The position numbers and the translations under genes are program-made. From contig BFEA01000459.1 in NCBI GenBank assembly GCA_003427395.1, positions 586,121 through 650,120 on the forward strand: 64,000 bases of DNA, read 5' to 3'. Shown here in pieces: positions 10,327-21,559 of this stretch. The notes beneath the pieces are model-generated. The model saw only the letters and a list, made by a program, of their open reading frames with translations, was not told the DNA's origin and ran no database searches. Position 1 is the first letter of the stretch. Each line of letters begins with the position of its first letter. This stretch comes from Chara braunii (taxonomy: Eukaryota; Streptophyta; Charophyceae; Charales; Characeae).

Positions 10327-10971
10327 ATGGTAAGGCAAGGGGCTAACTTAGCATGGAATGATAAAAGACAGACTGCTGCAGAAACATTGCAAGAAAAATT
10401 AAGAGATGATGGCGTAGTGCTGGGAGTGACATTTTATGATGATGAAGAGGCAAGACCTTTCATCATTGAGGCGGATGGAGGACCAGTTGCTCTAGGTGGA
10501 GTGCTTATTCAGAAAAATGAAAATGAGAGAGAAAGACCTTTGAAATTTGAGAGCAGAACCCTCAATTCTACAGAAAGAGGCTACACCCAATTCAGAAGAA
10601 AACTACTGTCAATCATTCATAGCCTCAGGTGTTTTAGGCACCACGTACTAGGTAGAAGATTCATCCTGAGCACTGATGCATCTGTTGTGATTGGTGTCAT
10701 TAAAAAACACCAACAGGTAGATCCAACAGTTAGCAGATGGATCGCCTTCATCTGGATATATGATTTTACGCTGGAAAAGATTCCCACTGAGAAAAACAGA
10801 GCGGATGGCTTAAGCCGGATTGAGTGGCGAGAAGAAGAGGAAGAAGATGTAAATGGAACAATTGAAAAATCTGCCTATGTTGATAATTTCCTTAATGAAA
10901 AAGATGATGAGGATTATGAAGCACCATGCTCCTACAAGTGGAGTCTGTGGCTAGAAGAGAGAGACAACTAG
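10327..10971 (+). pseudogene. RNase H domain
   Basis: The frame continues from the RT thumb through a single stop at 10,276, where C-G-F-stop-R-I-F-I-P-H-F replaces the usual F-Y/W-R. The RNase H domain shows FIIEADGGPVALGGVL (first acidic residue; Ty3 proteins usually have T/E-x-D), LKFESRTLNSTERGY with the conserved S-R and E, the FILSTDAS strand, and the closing ADGLSRI typical of the end of Ty3 RNase H. It removes the RNA template during element replication. The domain itself is uninterrupted; the following linker ORF lies in the same frame after one TAG. Confidence 0.85.
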
Positions 10972-10986
10972 GGAGAAATTCCAAGA

Positions 10987-11457
10987 ATGTACGTTTATGA
11001 GTCGATTCTAGGGAAAGAAGAAGAAGATGAACCAAACGATTGGTATGCAAGAGTTAATGCAGCAGCAGTAGCTGCTCATGAAGTTGGGAAAAGCTCAGGT
11101 TCAAAGGAAGAAGAAGAGAGTGAAAAAAAGAAAGAATATATATTTTTCTTCTTTGAAGAATATGATGAAAATTATCAAGAGATAGGCAAGAAGATGGAAA
11201 AGGAGCAGCTTACAAAATATTATTGTAAAAATTCCAGGAATAAATTCAGACTAAAAAGAGGACATCTCTTTGTGGATGGTAAGGAAGACCTACCTCCACT
11301 AAGAGTGGTCTGTGGTAAAGAGAGACAGTTAGAGATAATTGTTGCTCTACATGAGGGGGTTGTCGGTGGCCACAAGGCTGCTGAGGCAACCTACTCCAAA
11401 ACTGTCAAACTCTACTTTTGGCCTGGCATGAGAGACATGATTTTACAGATACTGTAA
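10987..11457 (+). pseudogene. Integrase N-terminal zinc-binding region
   Basis: After an acidic linker the C-terminal third has the integrase H2C2 front half: LHEGVVGGHKAAEATYSK then LYFWPGMRDMI, corresponding to H-x3-7-H and Y-W-P-x-M. The Cys pair is present only after a one-base shift into the next frame (CKSCMLCLKRS around 11,456). This domain helps integrase multimerise and bind element ends. The frameshift separates the two His from the two Cys. Confidence 0.8.
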
Positions 11458-11464
11458 ATCATGT

Positions 11465-12082
11465 ATGTTATGTTTGAAGAGGTCTACCACAACAATGATT
11501 GAGCCCTTATTCCCTACAATTTTGGCAGAGCCAGGTAACAGAGTTCATTTGGATTTCATTTCTATGCCGTTAGGCAAGGGTGGGATGAGATACATATTAA
11601 ACCTGAGAGATAATTTCTCTGGCTATGTTGAGGCAAAAACTTTGAAAAGGAAGACAACCGAGCAAGTGGCTGACTGGATAGAAGAAGTTTATCTCAGGTA
11701 TCCTTTTATCAGAGAATTTGTCTCAGACAGAGAATCAGATTTTAGAAATGAGATTGTCAGAAGAACCACACTCAGATTAGGTGTAAGAATTCGGTATGTG
11801 ACTACTTACCATACTCAACCGAATGCACCTGTTGAAAGGAGTCACAAAACTCTGAAAGACTCATTGGCCAAGTGGTGTGAAGGGAAACTCAGCAACTGGC
11901 CAAAGGTGTTAAGAGCTGCTGTATATGCTGATAATATCACAGTCAAGAGAACCATTGGTTATGGACCTTTTACATTGTGGTATGGTCAACTACGCTACCA
12001 ATTGAGAGTATTCTCAAGACATGGTCAAGTCAAGAAAGCGACAGAGAGTATTCTATTTCATAACTTCTTCAGATCAGAATGA
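11465..12082 (+). CDS. Integrase catalytic core
   Basis: A 205-codon open frame covering the rve core. The catalytic acids are visible with retroviral spacing: D30 in HLDFIS, D88 in FVSDRES and E124 in APVERSHKTLK, so D88 and E124 are separated by 35 residues (the DD35E rule). YHTQPN before the Glu and the W-x-x-x-L-x-x-A segment are typical of Ty3 integrases. Integrase joins element DNA ends to chromosomal DNA in the nucleus. The core looks intact although its N-terminal zinc region is in another frame upstream. Confidence 0.9.
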   Translation: MLCLKRSTTTMIEPLFPTILAEPGNRVHLDFISMPLGKGGMRYILNLRDNFSGYVEAKTLKRKTTEQVADWIEEVYLRYPFIREFVSDRESDFRNEIVRRTTLRLGVRIRYVTTYHTQPNAPVERSHKTLKDSLAKWCEGKLSNWPKVLRAAVYADNITVKRTIGYGPFTLWYGQLRYQLRVFSRHGQVKKATESILFHNFFRSE

Positions 12083-12456
12083 GGCAAATATCTGAAGTTG
12101 ATCAGACAGTGATGGATGCAGCAGAGAGGATGACATCCAGCAGACTATCGGATAAAGAAAGATGGAACAAGAAAATGTATATAAGAAAAGAGAAATTGAA
12201 GATTGGAGATGTTGTCCTTCGGTTTGACAATTCCCTTGAGACACAATGGACTAAAAGGTTGGAGTCTAGATGGCTTGGTCCTTACAGAATTATAGGAGAA
12301 ATAAAAGGCAAGGTTTATGAGATATCAGAGATGGATGAATCCAGAGTTCACGACATGGTGTCAGGGTCAAGACTTCGTAAGTTAATCTTCAGAGATCCTG
12401 ACTTGATCCCTACAGTGACACCAAAGAGAGGAAAGAGGAGTCAACCATCAAAGTAA
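12079..12456 (+). CDS. Integrase C-terminal domain
   Basis: Overlaps the core frame by four bases (ATGA). It contains the basic strand KLKIGDVVLRFD, RWLGPYRIIGEI (the GPY/F motif of Ty3 integrases) and HDMVSGSRLRKL, corresponding to the H-x-x-x-L-K/R end. It ends in a short Pro/Ser/Lys tail without a chromodomain that I can see. The core and this part were probably one protein before a one-base shift. Confidence 0.8.
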   Translation: MRQISEVDQTVMDAAERMTSSRLSDKERWNKKMYIRKEKLKIGDVVLRFDNSLETQWTKRLESRWLGPYRIIGEIKGKVYEISEMDESRVHDMVSGSRLRKLIFRDPDLIPTVTPKRGKRSQPSK

Positions 12457-12556
12457 GAGCAATCATAGAGAACTGAAAAAGAGTACAGTAAGACATTGAG
12501 GCAGTGAGGCTCAACTATCAGCAGACAATGATCATTCTTGCATAGTCTTTTCAACA

Positions 12557-12672
12557 TTTCAGTTGCAGTATTTCAGTTTCAGTATTTCAGTTTCAGTACT
12601 TCAGTTTCAGCAATTCAGTTTCAATATTTCAGTTTTCAGCAAGTTCTTTCATTCAGTATTTCAGCAAACGAC
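12557..12672. repeat. TTTCAG-type low-order tandem repeat
   Basis: Irregular 8-16 bp units such as TTTCAGTA and TTCAGTTTCAG, about 100 bp in all, just after the integrase frame ends. Confidence 0.85.
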
Positions 12673-14125
12673 TAAGACTGTATCTTTTGATGCAGTTCTA
12701 CAGTCGTTCCATGAGTGTCAAGTCCCTGAGAGTGGGGAAATAACTGTAAAATCAATTTCATGAGTATTGACATAGTGTCAAAGATTCGAGAAGCTCATAG
12801 ATGTGGCACATCAAAAGATATGATCAGTATTATCCTAAGATAAAGAGAAGAGCATGATGGGCATGGGGAAGTTCAGTTCTGACAGACTAAGAGTTACCAG
12901 CAGAAGGACTTCGAGTCTCTGAGTAAAATGTCAATCCAAGAGATTCGGATGAAGGCAGGTATAAAGAAGTTCAACTTTACTTGACTGAAAGTGGTCAGTA
13001 GAGGGATTTCGTGTCTTTGGCTAAGGACCTGTCTTCGCTCGGATGAGGGAAGGGACCTCTCTAAGATGAGCATTTCAGTACTTCCTTGAGACTGACGGGA
13101 CGTTTGGAAAAGAAAAGGAAATTTCCAGCTGAGGGAAGGGACCTCTCTGGGGCCAGCACTAAGCATCCTTCTTGAGACTGAAGGGAGATTTCTTGTAAGG
13201 GCTTGATGCTGGTTATCATGTTGCTGTTCAGTGCCTCTTGAGACTGACGGGAAGTCTCTTGAGAAATGTTTGTTCTGTTATGGGGTGTGGGCAGTTTGCT
13301 TGTAGGTCATGATATGCTTGCCTGATTGTCTGTGCCTGAGAGTTTTCTTCTCTAGCCTAAGGATGCAGTGATTGCCGAGGCCAGCCAGAGCCTTACCGCA
13401 GTAGGTTGCAATTTGGTGGGGTCAGCAGGTCCCCGACGCGAGTGTCGAATTCCGTAGTCGGCTGAGGCTAAGGCTCTGGGAGTCTGGCCTATGAAGTCGA
13501 AAGGGGTCAGCTGGAACCCTACCGCAGTCAGAGGATGCAATCCAGTGAGGTTAGCCAGAGTCTTGAACTGTGGTTAGACCGGGTCCCACGTTCAGAAATC
13601 TGGGCGGGGCAGTCAGCGTCCTTGGTAAAAAACTGGTAGGTGAGCCGGTCCCTGACCGCAGTGGTCGAATCCGGATTCGGGACAGTTTGACTGACGAGAC
13701 GTCTGCTGTCATGGGGTGTCCAGACCCGCAATAGTCTGGGTGTTCTAGCGAGAGTGTCAAAGGACTGTCATACTCGAGTAGTGGGTATGATTGGTCCTGA
13801 CCTAGAGGCAGGTCAAAAGGGGCTGTCAAGACAAATGGTCTGACTAGTCCTGGCCTGAGGCGGGCCGAATGGGGTATGTAAGACTAACGGGACGTCCGAC
13901 ATTCCAGGCCAGTGGTGGGCCGAAACCAAGGCAATCAATAAATTCTGGGTATGAAGATTTGTTATGTGTTAATTATTATTTTTAATTTATTATTTTATTT
14001 ATGAGATTTATTTCAATTTGTTAATGCTTGACTGTTGGTTGTCAGAGGGTTTGTCTGCTGGGGCATAGTTATTGTCTGTGGGACTCGTTGTTTTGCAGGT
14101 ATACAAATACTTATCCGAAGTTCCC

Positions 14126-14310
14126 AGACCAGAGAAAAGAAAAAGGGTTTGGTATCCCCTCCCTTTGATCTGAGAAGTTTGGGAGACGCCTCACTCAGAC
14201 CAGAGAAAGAAAACAAGGGTTTGGTATCCCCATCAGGTGCTTGAGAAGCTGAGAAGACGTCTCACTCAGGCCAGAGAACAAAAAGAGGGTTTGGTATGCC
14301 CTATTTCCAG
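14126..14310. repeat. Three tandem copies of a ~72-bp unit
   Basis: Each copy starts with (C/G)AGACCAGAGAA or GGCCAGAGAA, has GGGTTTGGTATCCCC or a close variant, then a GAGAAG...GACGCCTCACTCAG segment. Starts are near 14,126, 14,197 and 14,269. Non-coding. Confidence 0.85.
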
Positions 14311-14879
14311 CATGGCAGACAGAGTGAGTACTCTCGTTACTGGGGTCATCCCTAGCATAAGTCCCTGATCAAGTGTTGAGGTAACCTTCATACGAAAGAC
14401 CAGCAGCTGAACAAGTCAAACAAGCAGATAAGATCCTTCTTAAAATTTTATTTGGTGGCCGACAAGCGGCCTGGTTCACGAGGAACCTGCATCCTCGGCC
14501 TTAAGGAAACCAAATTCTCAGGCCTGGGACGCTATGGGCAGAAGACAGATTTAGAAAGATGAAAAGAAGTCATGTTTATACAAGACAGAGAAAATGGCCA
14601 TGAACTCGAGCTGGAAAAGAAAGAGAAGGAAGAAGATGCTGGAGAGAATGCAGTGCTTAGGTTGATGAGGTAACGAGAGAGCACACGGGATAGAGGAAGG
14701 TGGGGCAGGCACTATGGCCTTGCTTACAGCGGGGGTGGAAGGAACTCTAGGGATATAAGGAGGTGAAGAGGCGCTAGGTGTACCGTAGCGCGCGTCAAAT
14801 TTCTTACGGAGGAACTCCATCCTGTCAGGAGATGGAGTCCTCTCGTACCATCCTGCTAATGAATAACGGGGGTATGGCC

Positions 14880-15131
14880 TTAAGCGGCCGCAGCCTCGCA
14901 GTTCCTCCTCTTCCTCCTCCTCTGAGCTATAATCTCGTCGTGCCCTATGCCTCGCGGTTCCTCCTCTTCCTCCTCCTCTGAGCTATAATCTCGACGTGCC
15001 CTAGCTGGCGGTTCTTCTTTTGTCTTCCCTCCTCTTCCTCCCCTTCCTCTACCCTGCCCACGACGCGCCTCAAGCATGGTGCAGAATGAATAGCCGTCAC
15101 ATGACAAGATAAGGGGTAGATGATGTAGCAC
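14880..15131 (-). other. Low-complexity Arg/Gly- and Glu-rich frame with 56-bp tandem repeat
   Basis: The minus-strand frame encodes an RG-rich stretch followed by DYSSEEEEEEE and an Arg-rich end. The acidic part comes from a 56-bp unit present twice (14,894-14,949 and 14,950-15,005), each with TTCCTCCTCTTCCTCC and GAGCTATAATCTCG on the plus strand. The composition resembles a nucleic-acid-binding tail, but length and repeats make a real gene uncertain; it may be the remains of a gag-like N-terminus. Confidence 0.3.
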
Positions 15132-15269
15132 TAAGGGCTATGACAAGAACGGTACTGTGTAAGCGAGGCTCACAATGGCGAGATGGATTAGAAAATAAGG
15201 AAGTAAGGGACTATTAAAGAGAGTGCGTAGAGAATGGTTGTGCGGGGTATGGAGAACTACAACTTAATA

Positions 15270-15600
15270 CAAAAAGATGAGCATTGAGAGAAAAGGCTAA
15301 CGTAGAGAAAGAGGAACTGGCGCGCAGAGAGAAGGCTAGATTAGAAGAATGAGAACGAGCGCTGGAGGAGAGGGCGATCGTAGAAAAATAAGAAGAGAAA
15401 AATAAGACGACCGCAGAAAAGAAGGACGATCGTAGAAAAGAAAGACGGACACAGGAAAGGAAACCGAATGCGGAAAAAGAAGGTAAATGCTGCAAGAGAG
15501 GCCTGGTTAGTGCGGAAAAAGATAGGTGAACGCAAGAAAAAGAAAGGGTCAGCGCGAGCGCTGAAGGAGAGAGTGAGCGCTGAAAGTAAAACGGAAAGCT
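15270..15600 (+). pseudogene. Remnant of a charged coiled-coil coding region
   Basis: The plus strand is purine-rich. Read in one frame it gives Glu/Lys/Arg/Ala-rich text (for example EKANVEKEELARREKARLEE) interrupted by about five stops over 110 codons. This is what a long charged coiled coil looks like after decay. No partner domain seen. The opposite strand has a 138-codon open frame that I regard as a by-product of the purine bias. Confidence 0.35.
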
Positions 15601-17285
15601 AGCTGTGCAGGGGCGCAGTGTGGGTATCACAGCGACTCGCTAATAGGAATGAATGAAAGTGCTGCTTGCTCGTGCTGGTTTTATACTGGGAGTGCGATGC
15701 GTTTTGACCCAGCGGGGACGCTGGGTGGGGGTTTGGTATTATGTCGGAGGGCGCGGTATTCCGACCCTCCTCTGTGTACCAAGTCCGTGCTTGGTACCAT
15801 TCCTCGCTCCGATGCTCCGGCCTATAGACGTGCCCTGGACCTCTGTTATTCCTGGTATCCATGTTGTGTCTCGGCGCGGACCGGTCCCTGTGACGATGCC
15901 CTCAACAAAAGGGTGCGCCACAGGACCTTCCTTTGGTCCACACAGGCTCGACGCCCTGCTGTACAACGGAGCACAACCGGCTTGTAACCGTGGTAGCCGC
16001 CGGGTCTGTCCTGGGACGCGAAGGTAAGGGGACCGGCGCAGTCTTTTCTACTGCGCGCCGTGTTCCCTTCTACTAAGTTATGGGTCAGGTACGTAGGCCC
16101 GCTGTGACAGCCGAATAGGAGAGGGGCAAAAAAGGGAAAAAAAAAAAAGACAAAAACAAAGCAGGTACTTTTGGTCAGGGTCGATCTTATGACTTCTGAT
16201 CGACGCAGCGTTGTGATTTTATTTGTGTCCTACTTTTATTTATGCCATTAATTTTATTATTATTATTTTTCTTATTTTCATACTCGGGTTCACTTTCGGT
16301 CCCCGTCACTTCGTGGGGAGGCCAACGGTTCGGGCTTCGAGTTCGGGCGGTGGTATTGCGGCCTAGGCAGACCCAACCCTTCGTATATCACCTTTGTTGG
16401 GTCTGCGCGTCTAAGCTCCGCGCGGTAGGACCCTAGTAGCTGTATTGGGAGGCAGATACAGTGGGGTCTGATAAAGGGAAATGTAAAAAAGAAAAGGAAG
16501 GGATAAGGATGAAAGTCGGGTTTTAGACTTGTGCGTGAACTTGTACCGCTATTCAATTGGAGCTGTGGAGCGGATAAAATTTGGGGCGCGATCCTTTTCT
16601 TTCTACTATTATTATTATTATTATTATTACTTCACCGATCTTCGGGTGCGACTTTCCTTTCTATTTTCGGTTACTTCGTGGGGGAAACAACGATTCGAAT
16701 TTCGGGCTCTGTGGCCCACGGCCTAAGTTTGCCGACCCCAAGTGTTCTATGAATGAGCTCCGATTCAGAGTCGCGTGGTGGTGCCCCAAAAGAAGGGGCG
16801 ACCCGCAGCCGCATCTGTAGGAGGCTTATCACCCCCCATGGAGGGTCATAAGCCCCCTCCTTGCCATCGGACATGGGTACCCGCCGGGTATAGGCCAACG
16901 CGCGCGTCTTGAAGGAAGAAAAATGCTTGTCACTATCCCATTATGGGACTTTAGATATTGGGTCGTGGTCACATCGTGATAATTAGTGACTTGACAACAG
17001 CATAGTGATTTTGAACCGTACCTTGGCTGTTGAGTTTTCGGTTTCGAATTATTTAGTTTTTATTTTGCTTTATATTTTGGAGTATTAAAAATACTAATGT
17101 AAGGGAAATACGGGAAAGGCCGGAGCTGAACTCTTCTTTTAGAGCGCGGGGTCATAGCGAGGGGTGAGTCTACAAAGAGGTGAGGCAAACAAGTCTTTGG
17201 CAGTGAAGCTTCTTCTGCTGTGTTGACGCTGTTGGCATGAGAAAGCGGTGAATAGTCTGTGGGCACGAGTGTCGAGTCTTGAGTT
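15601..17285. other. Intergenic DNA with a diverged direct duplication
   Basis: Two similar segments, about 16,250-16,400 and 16,600-16,760, both follow a TTA/ATT trinucleotide run and share CACTTCGTGGGG/TACTTCGTGGGG, a CGGTTCGGGCTTCG/CGATTCGAATTTCG block and GCGGCCTAGGCAGACC/ACGGCCTAAGTTTGCC. The rest has no gene I can support. Confidence 0.4.
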
Positions 17286-17651
17286 GTGTCTAACTTGATG
17301 GCGACTATGTTGCGTAGCAATGACCTTTTTGGCTATAGGCCGAGGCACTTGAGGTTTTACTGGAGCTGGGCACCTATGCGTGAAGAGGGTGTTGCTGTGG
17401 ATGTCTGTCTAAGTTACAGCAAGAGTGAGGAGCAGGCTAGACTGAGAATCAATGTCTACGGGGGAAAGGAGCAAGAGATGAGGGAAAATGCAAAAATACA
17501 AGGTGTGGTCATCGAGGCTCGTAGCAGAGCGGAACGAAGATGCCGACGAGATGGGGTGACCGCGACATTGCAAGTTAACGTTACTTACCATGAGGAGGAG
17601 ACCTCCACGGGTACGACAGAGAGGGAGCAACAAGAACTGGATCGGGACTAA
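17286..17651 (+). CDS. Domain-A-like ORF of unknown function
   Basis: A 121-codon open frame. It resembles the ORF at 46,853-47,572: W-x-x-M near the start (WSWAPMREEGVAVDVCLSY), then ARLRINVYG versus VRVTLYA, then an Ala/Arg helix and a final D-G-V-T-A-T-L-Q-V-N-V strand versus D-G-E-E-R-V-L-T-R-V-R-V. The same strand/acid-rich turn/R-I-x-V-Y arrangement appears in the ORFs upstream of gag at 4,716-6,021. I see no gag following it within several kilobases, so it may be a stranded remnant of a similar element. Comparison was by eye and is moderate at best. Confidence 0.4.
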   Translation: MSNLMATMLRSNDLFGYRPRHLRFYWSWAPMREEGVAVDVCLSYSKSEEQARLRINVYGGKEQEMRENAKIQGVVIEARSRAERRCRRDGVTATLQVNVTYHEEETSTGTTEREQQELDRD

Positions 17652-20600
17652 GAGGCGGAGTCCGAAGATAGCGAGGACTTGACTCAGTCTTGGCATGGGT
17701 TGGGGCAGTGGAGGAGAGAGCACCCGCCACCTGAGTCAGTAGCGGACGGACCCGAGGCCAGTTCGGGCCAGGGCGAAGCGAGACCGACAAAGGCAAGGCT
17801 ATCGAGTGCGGAGGTGAGTAATAGGCGGGACTGAACCTGAAGAGGGAGAGAGATACGCGGGGGACAGGTGGACCCTCGGGGATGCGGGTGAGAGAGAGAG
17901 GCCGATGTGCGCGCGGGCAAGGGCCGCTGAGTGCTTAGAGTGCTGACGTCATCGTTAACCTCCGCAAGCGAGAAGGGGAAGGGCAAGTACTCGTGAGTGG
18001 AAAAAGGGTGAATTCTTGGCGGGGGATTGAGAGGGCGGACAGTTATGGACCAAGAAAAGCTCGTGGCGGTTGTGAGCGGGGACGAGAGCAGTCCATGCTT
18101 GGCTCTCCACGTTGATTGAGCCGCGATGAGTTTTCATGACGGGGAAGGCTCTTCGTGTGGCCATATACTTGCTGACGTCAGCCATGCTTGCGCTGCTTGC
18201 GTCTTCAGTTTGGTGTGTGCCTCGCATTCTGGGATGAAGGGAAGGTAACCAAGATTGGGAGGAGAGGGGACGATGAAGACTGCCTTCCTCTTCAACTCCT
18301 GAGAAATCTTTATTCCTGTGTGGGTTGCGTCTGACCCCGAGGGACCTAGACGAGCTCAACTCGAGCTTACCCGAGCGGGGAGGGCTTCTGACCAGTCGAG
18401 TGACAACATATGGTTGTTTGCTCGCTAATCAGGGGCTTAACTTTGGCTGCTGATCATGGTGTACGAGCTCGACCTGCTGAAAACCACCTGGAGAGTTGCA
18501 AGGACAATGGAAGACGTTGAGACACTTCAGCTTCGCATCTGTTATGTTGGTCTTCTTCGCCCCATCTCGGCTGATCAGATGAAAATGACGACTATGATCG
18601 GTGCGAAGTATGCTAAACTTCGGCTAGCATTGCATGATCATTCGTAGAGGAGACGATTCCCGAACTTGTCTAATGGACTCTGCACGGGACAGGGTGCGAA
18701 TTTACTGATCAAGACTCGAGTGATATAACACCGCGTCAAGCGTTTGGCTCAATAAGAGACTGCTTGGTGAGGTCGTGTATAAAGAAAATTAGTCGCTCTG
18801 CATTCACACCCTTCTGTCTGGTCTATGCTTCTTGGCCAGTCCAACCTCATAAAAACGGACCCAAGCCTAGCGTGATAACTTCGAGTGTGGTGCCATTGTC
18901 GAGGGGGGCTACTCAACTCAAATGCTCTAAGCTCTTATCACTAGTGATTATAGTTCAGGAAGCGTTGGTAACGAGGGAGAACAGGCTGGTAGGGAAAAGG
19001 TGACGGCAGTGTTATCTTGGGTTCTAATAAGCATCTAATAATCATAGGGCGCTTGTTTTCAGTATAGTGCTTTCCAGACGGTAAAATCGTTCTTAACGGA
19101 AAAGTTGTCTGTTGCAGTTTCGCTGCCCCCCTTTATACGTTGGACATCCTTTCACTCTTACTTTTGCCTCCCCGATTAATGAAGAGTTAGTCGGCTTGAA
19201 TTAATTAGCGCTAGCTGACGTTGAAATACTCGCTGGCACAACGCGGGTGCCAGATCGTATCGAGTAAAAGCAAAAGGGGGGCAAATAGCTGAATCACGTA
19301 GCGACAGAGTGTGACTCATTGCATTATGAATACACGATTGATTGCTGATTTGTGACAAGTCGTGTAATGTGTTAATCCAAGGTGAGACCCTGGGAGTGCG
19401 TGATCCGCAAAAGTTGGCAAGGCTGAAGTGGCCACCAAGAGACGTCGCGATTTCGTTGTACTTAAACTTAGTGTACCATTTGTATCTGGGAGACCTATTA
19501 ACGGTTTGACGGGGTCAAATGTCTTGCTTCCCTCACGTGGTGTGTCTGATGAAAGAATCCTCCTCGAGGCAACTAATTGTAATTGCTCGTTCTTTCTGCA
19601 AATGCCTGATCGGTGAAGCGTAAAAGTTGGACTTAAAACCTTGGTTTCTTGGTAGAATGTTTGGCTGAGGTGTTGTTTTATGGAATTAAGGCTTTCTCCT
19701 TTCGAAGGGTATCAGTGAACTCGCACGAGATGGGGGCGGGGGTGATTCTAGAAAGCTGGTCAGAAATTAGCGAATGGGCCAACGAAGCATCACTACTCAA
19801 TGCTATTAGTTTCAACTAGAGGTACCAATCAGAGACTATGTTTGGTCCGTAGGGCAACAGGACAATAAACCTGGAAAAGGCATACAGGCACCGTTAAGTT
19901 GCTCTTTGGGAATTTCAACATACAGTTCAATGAGCAGAAAGCAAAAAGTCCTAAAGAAAGTTGTTTACGTGTTGGCCAAATTTATGTTGGATGGAGACTA
20001 AATCGCACCACCATCATTACCTTTTCTTACCCATTTGACATAGATTTGGTTTTGCGCGAGCCCCTTCCAAGGGGTAAGCAAATCAAGTGTGTAATCTTTC
20101 AGCCCTGGAAATGGTCTGTCATTGGTTAGTTAACCGACTCCTCATTTGCTGTGCATAGCGGTTTGGGCTTTCACAGGAGAAGCCTGAACCACGTTGTACA
20201 GTAGGAGAGGTGAGTCCGGTACTAACCAGTAATTGCTCACGGCATGAGTCAGGCTTGTCTGGGGTGATAAGCTTCTCATTACAAGGGTGCTGATTGCAGC
20301 GGACTCGCGCAGTCAAGCATCTGGAAAGAGAGCTATTATTAGTGGTGATAAGTGCGACTGATCATGGGTATTGCAGTACTCGTTCATGGTTGAAGGTAAC
20401 TTCAGGAAACATTTTATTTCACAAACAGTGAGCGAACTGCCTTGGAGGAAAGAATTGACGACTCGACGCCTAAAAAGTATGGTAGTCTGGGCCCCATCAG
20501 AATTCCTTGATAAACTTCCAGTTATATTCAGTGACACGCTCATCTAGCCTATTGGTGGGTGTAGTGATCAAAGATTTTCTAAATGATAGGAGCAATGGTT

Positions 20601-21540
20601 TGTGTAAGTTTTACCGGAGAGGAAAATTGTCAACTTGATAAAATCACTTATCCCGCTGTTAGGGTCAGCAGTGGGTGAAAGTTTAATTCTGTATAAATAT
20701 CAAAGGGTTGGAGGTCTGAGATACGTTTTCTGTGGAGTAGGAACACATGAATAGTATGCAGACGTACGGTACCTGGTTTAGTGAGCCTACAGTGAACCCG
20801 AGTCTGTGCGGGAGCGTCTCACTTCAAACTCAGCACAACCGCTGAGTCGCTGTCATCAGAATAGACGGAGGGAGTCCTACATCATACTATTTCATCTATC
20901 TCACATGAGATAGCTTTCAGTATGTACAAACCCAATCCCCGCAAGAGGCCACCAGGATAACAAAAATACTACTCTGAATCACTACTCCAATTGACTTGAG
21001 AAGTGTTGGAGATATCTGCTCCTGTGGTCACAAAGCCAGAGGAAATTCGAGAGCATTGTCGAGTACATGTCGAGTACATCTTCTACATTCATGGGTCAGA
21101 TGAGAGATTACACGGTACCCTCTCGTCGGTAGGATCCGTCGAGGAGGCAAGGAGAAAGGTTATTGGAAGCCAGTAAAGGAGTTTACCAGAAGCCAGTAAA
21201 GGAGTTTAGGCATCAACTCCAAACAGAGGTAAAATCACATCAGGCCGAGACATGGTCGGGGAAAAACGAACCGACTTTAGGAACAAGATCGCAACAGGGC
21301 ACACAGTATGTCGACAAGACACGAACAGTAATTACGTCAATCAGCTCCTGATCCGTAGTCACAGTTCCCGGATCTGTAGCCAGTCAGTTCTCGGGACCGC
21401 GGGTAATCAATTTCATAAAACATCATTCGGAATCGCACTCAGTTCAGCAGTAGTCAGTTCACCCTCAGATTAGTCAGCAATCTCAGCAGATCAAAGCTCT
21501 TCAATAGTCTGTTTTCTCCTTGCCAACGCTTCTCCACTAC
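17652..21540. other. Intergenic DNA, no supported genes
   Basis: Nearly 4 kb. The longest frames (about 60-135 codons) show no domain pattern and no conserved partner elsewhere in the window. No RNA gene seen. Confidence 0.5.
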
Positions 21541-21559
21541 ATGATCAATTCTTAGGAAT

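Larger units (their letters stand above)
4716..12456 (+). mobile_element. Decayed Ty3/gypsy-type LTR retrotransposon body
   Basis: A plus-strand series of broken frames reads, in order: short accessory ORFs (4,716-6,685), Gag capsid (6,747-7,403), zinc-knuckle region (7,505-8,149), aspartic protease (8,156-8,905), RT remnant (about 9,470-10,278), RNase H (10,327-10,971), integrase zinc-binding region (10,987-11,457), integrase core (11,465-12,082) and integrase C-terminus (12,079-12,456). Protease-RT-RNase H-integrase order is the Ty3/Metaviridae order. Successive frames often differ only by one in-frame stop or a one-base shift, so the original was probably one or two long frames. No pair of LTRs, primer site or target duplication could be identified by eye, so the outer limits are unknown. 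Confidence 0.9.
12457..14550. other. Non-coding 3' region of the Ty3-like element, repeat-rich
   Basis: About 2 kb with no coding frame of interest. It holds a TTTCAG-rich array, three spaced occurrences of CTTGAGACTGA(C/A)GGGA (about 13,082, 13,172 and 13,236), repeated segments with CCTTACCGCAGT/CCCTACCGCAGT, and a three-copy tandem repeat at 14,126. Part could be the 3' LTR, but no matching 5' copy was found. Confidence 0.4.

Noticed and set aside
15649-16027. Overlapping plus-strand frames of 112-124 codons
   Set aside because: No domain pattern, three frames open at once, GC-rich; no relatives in the window.
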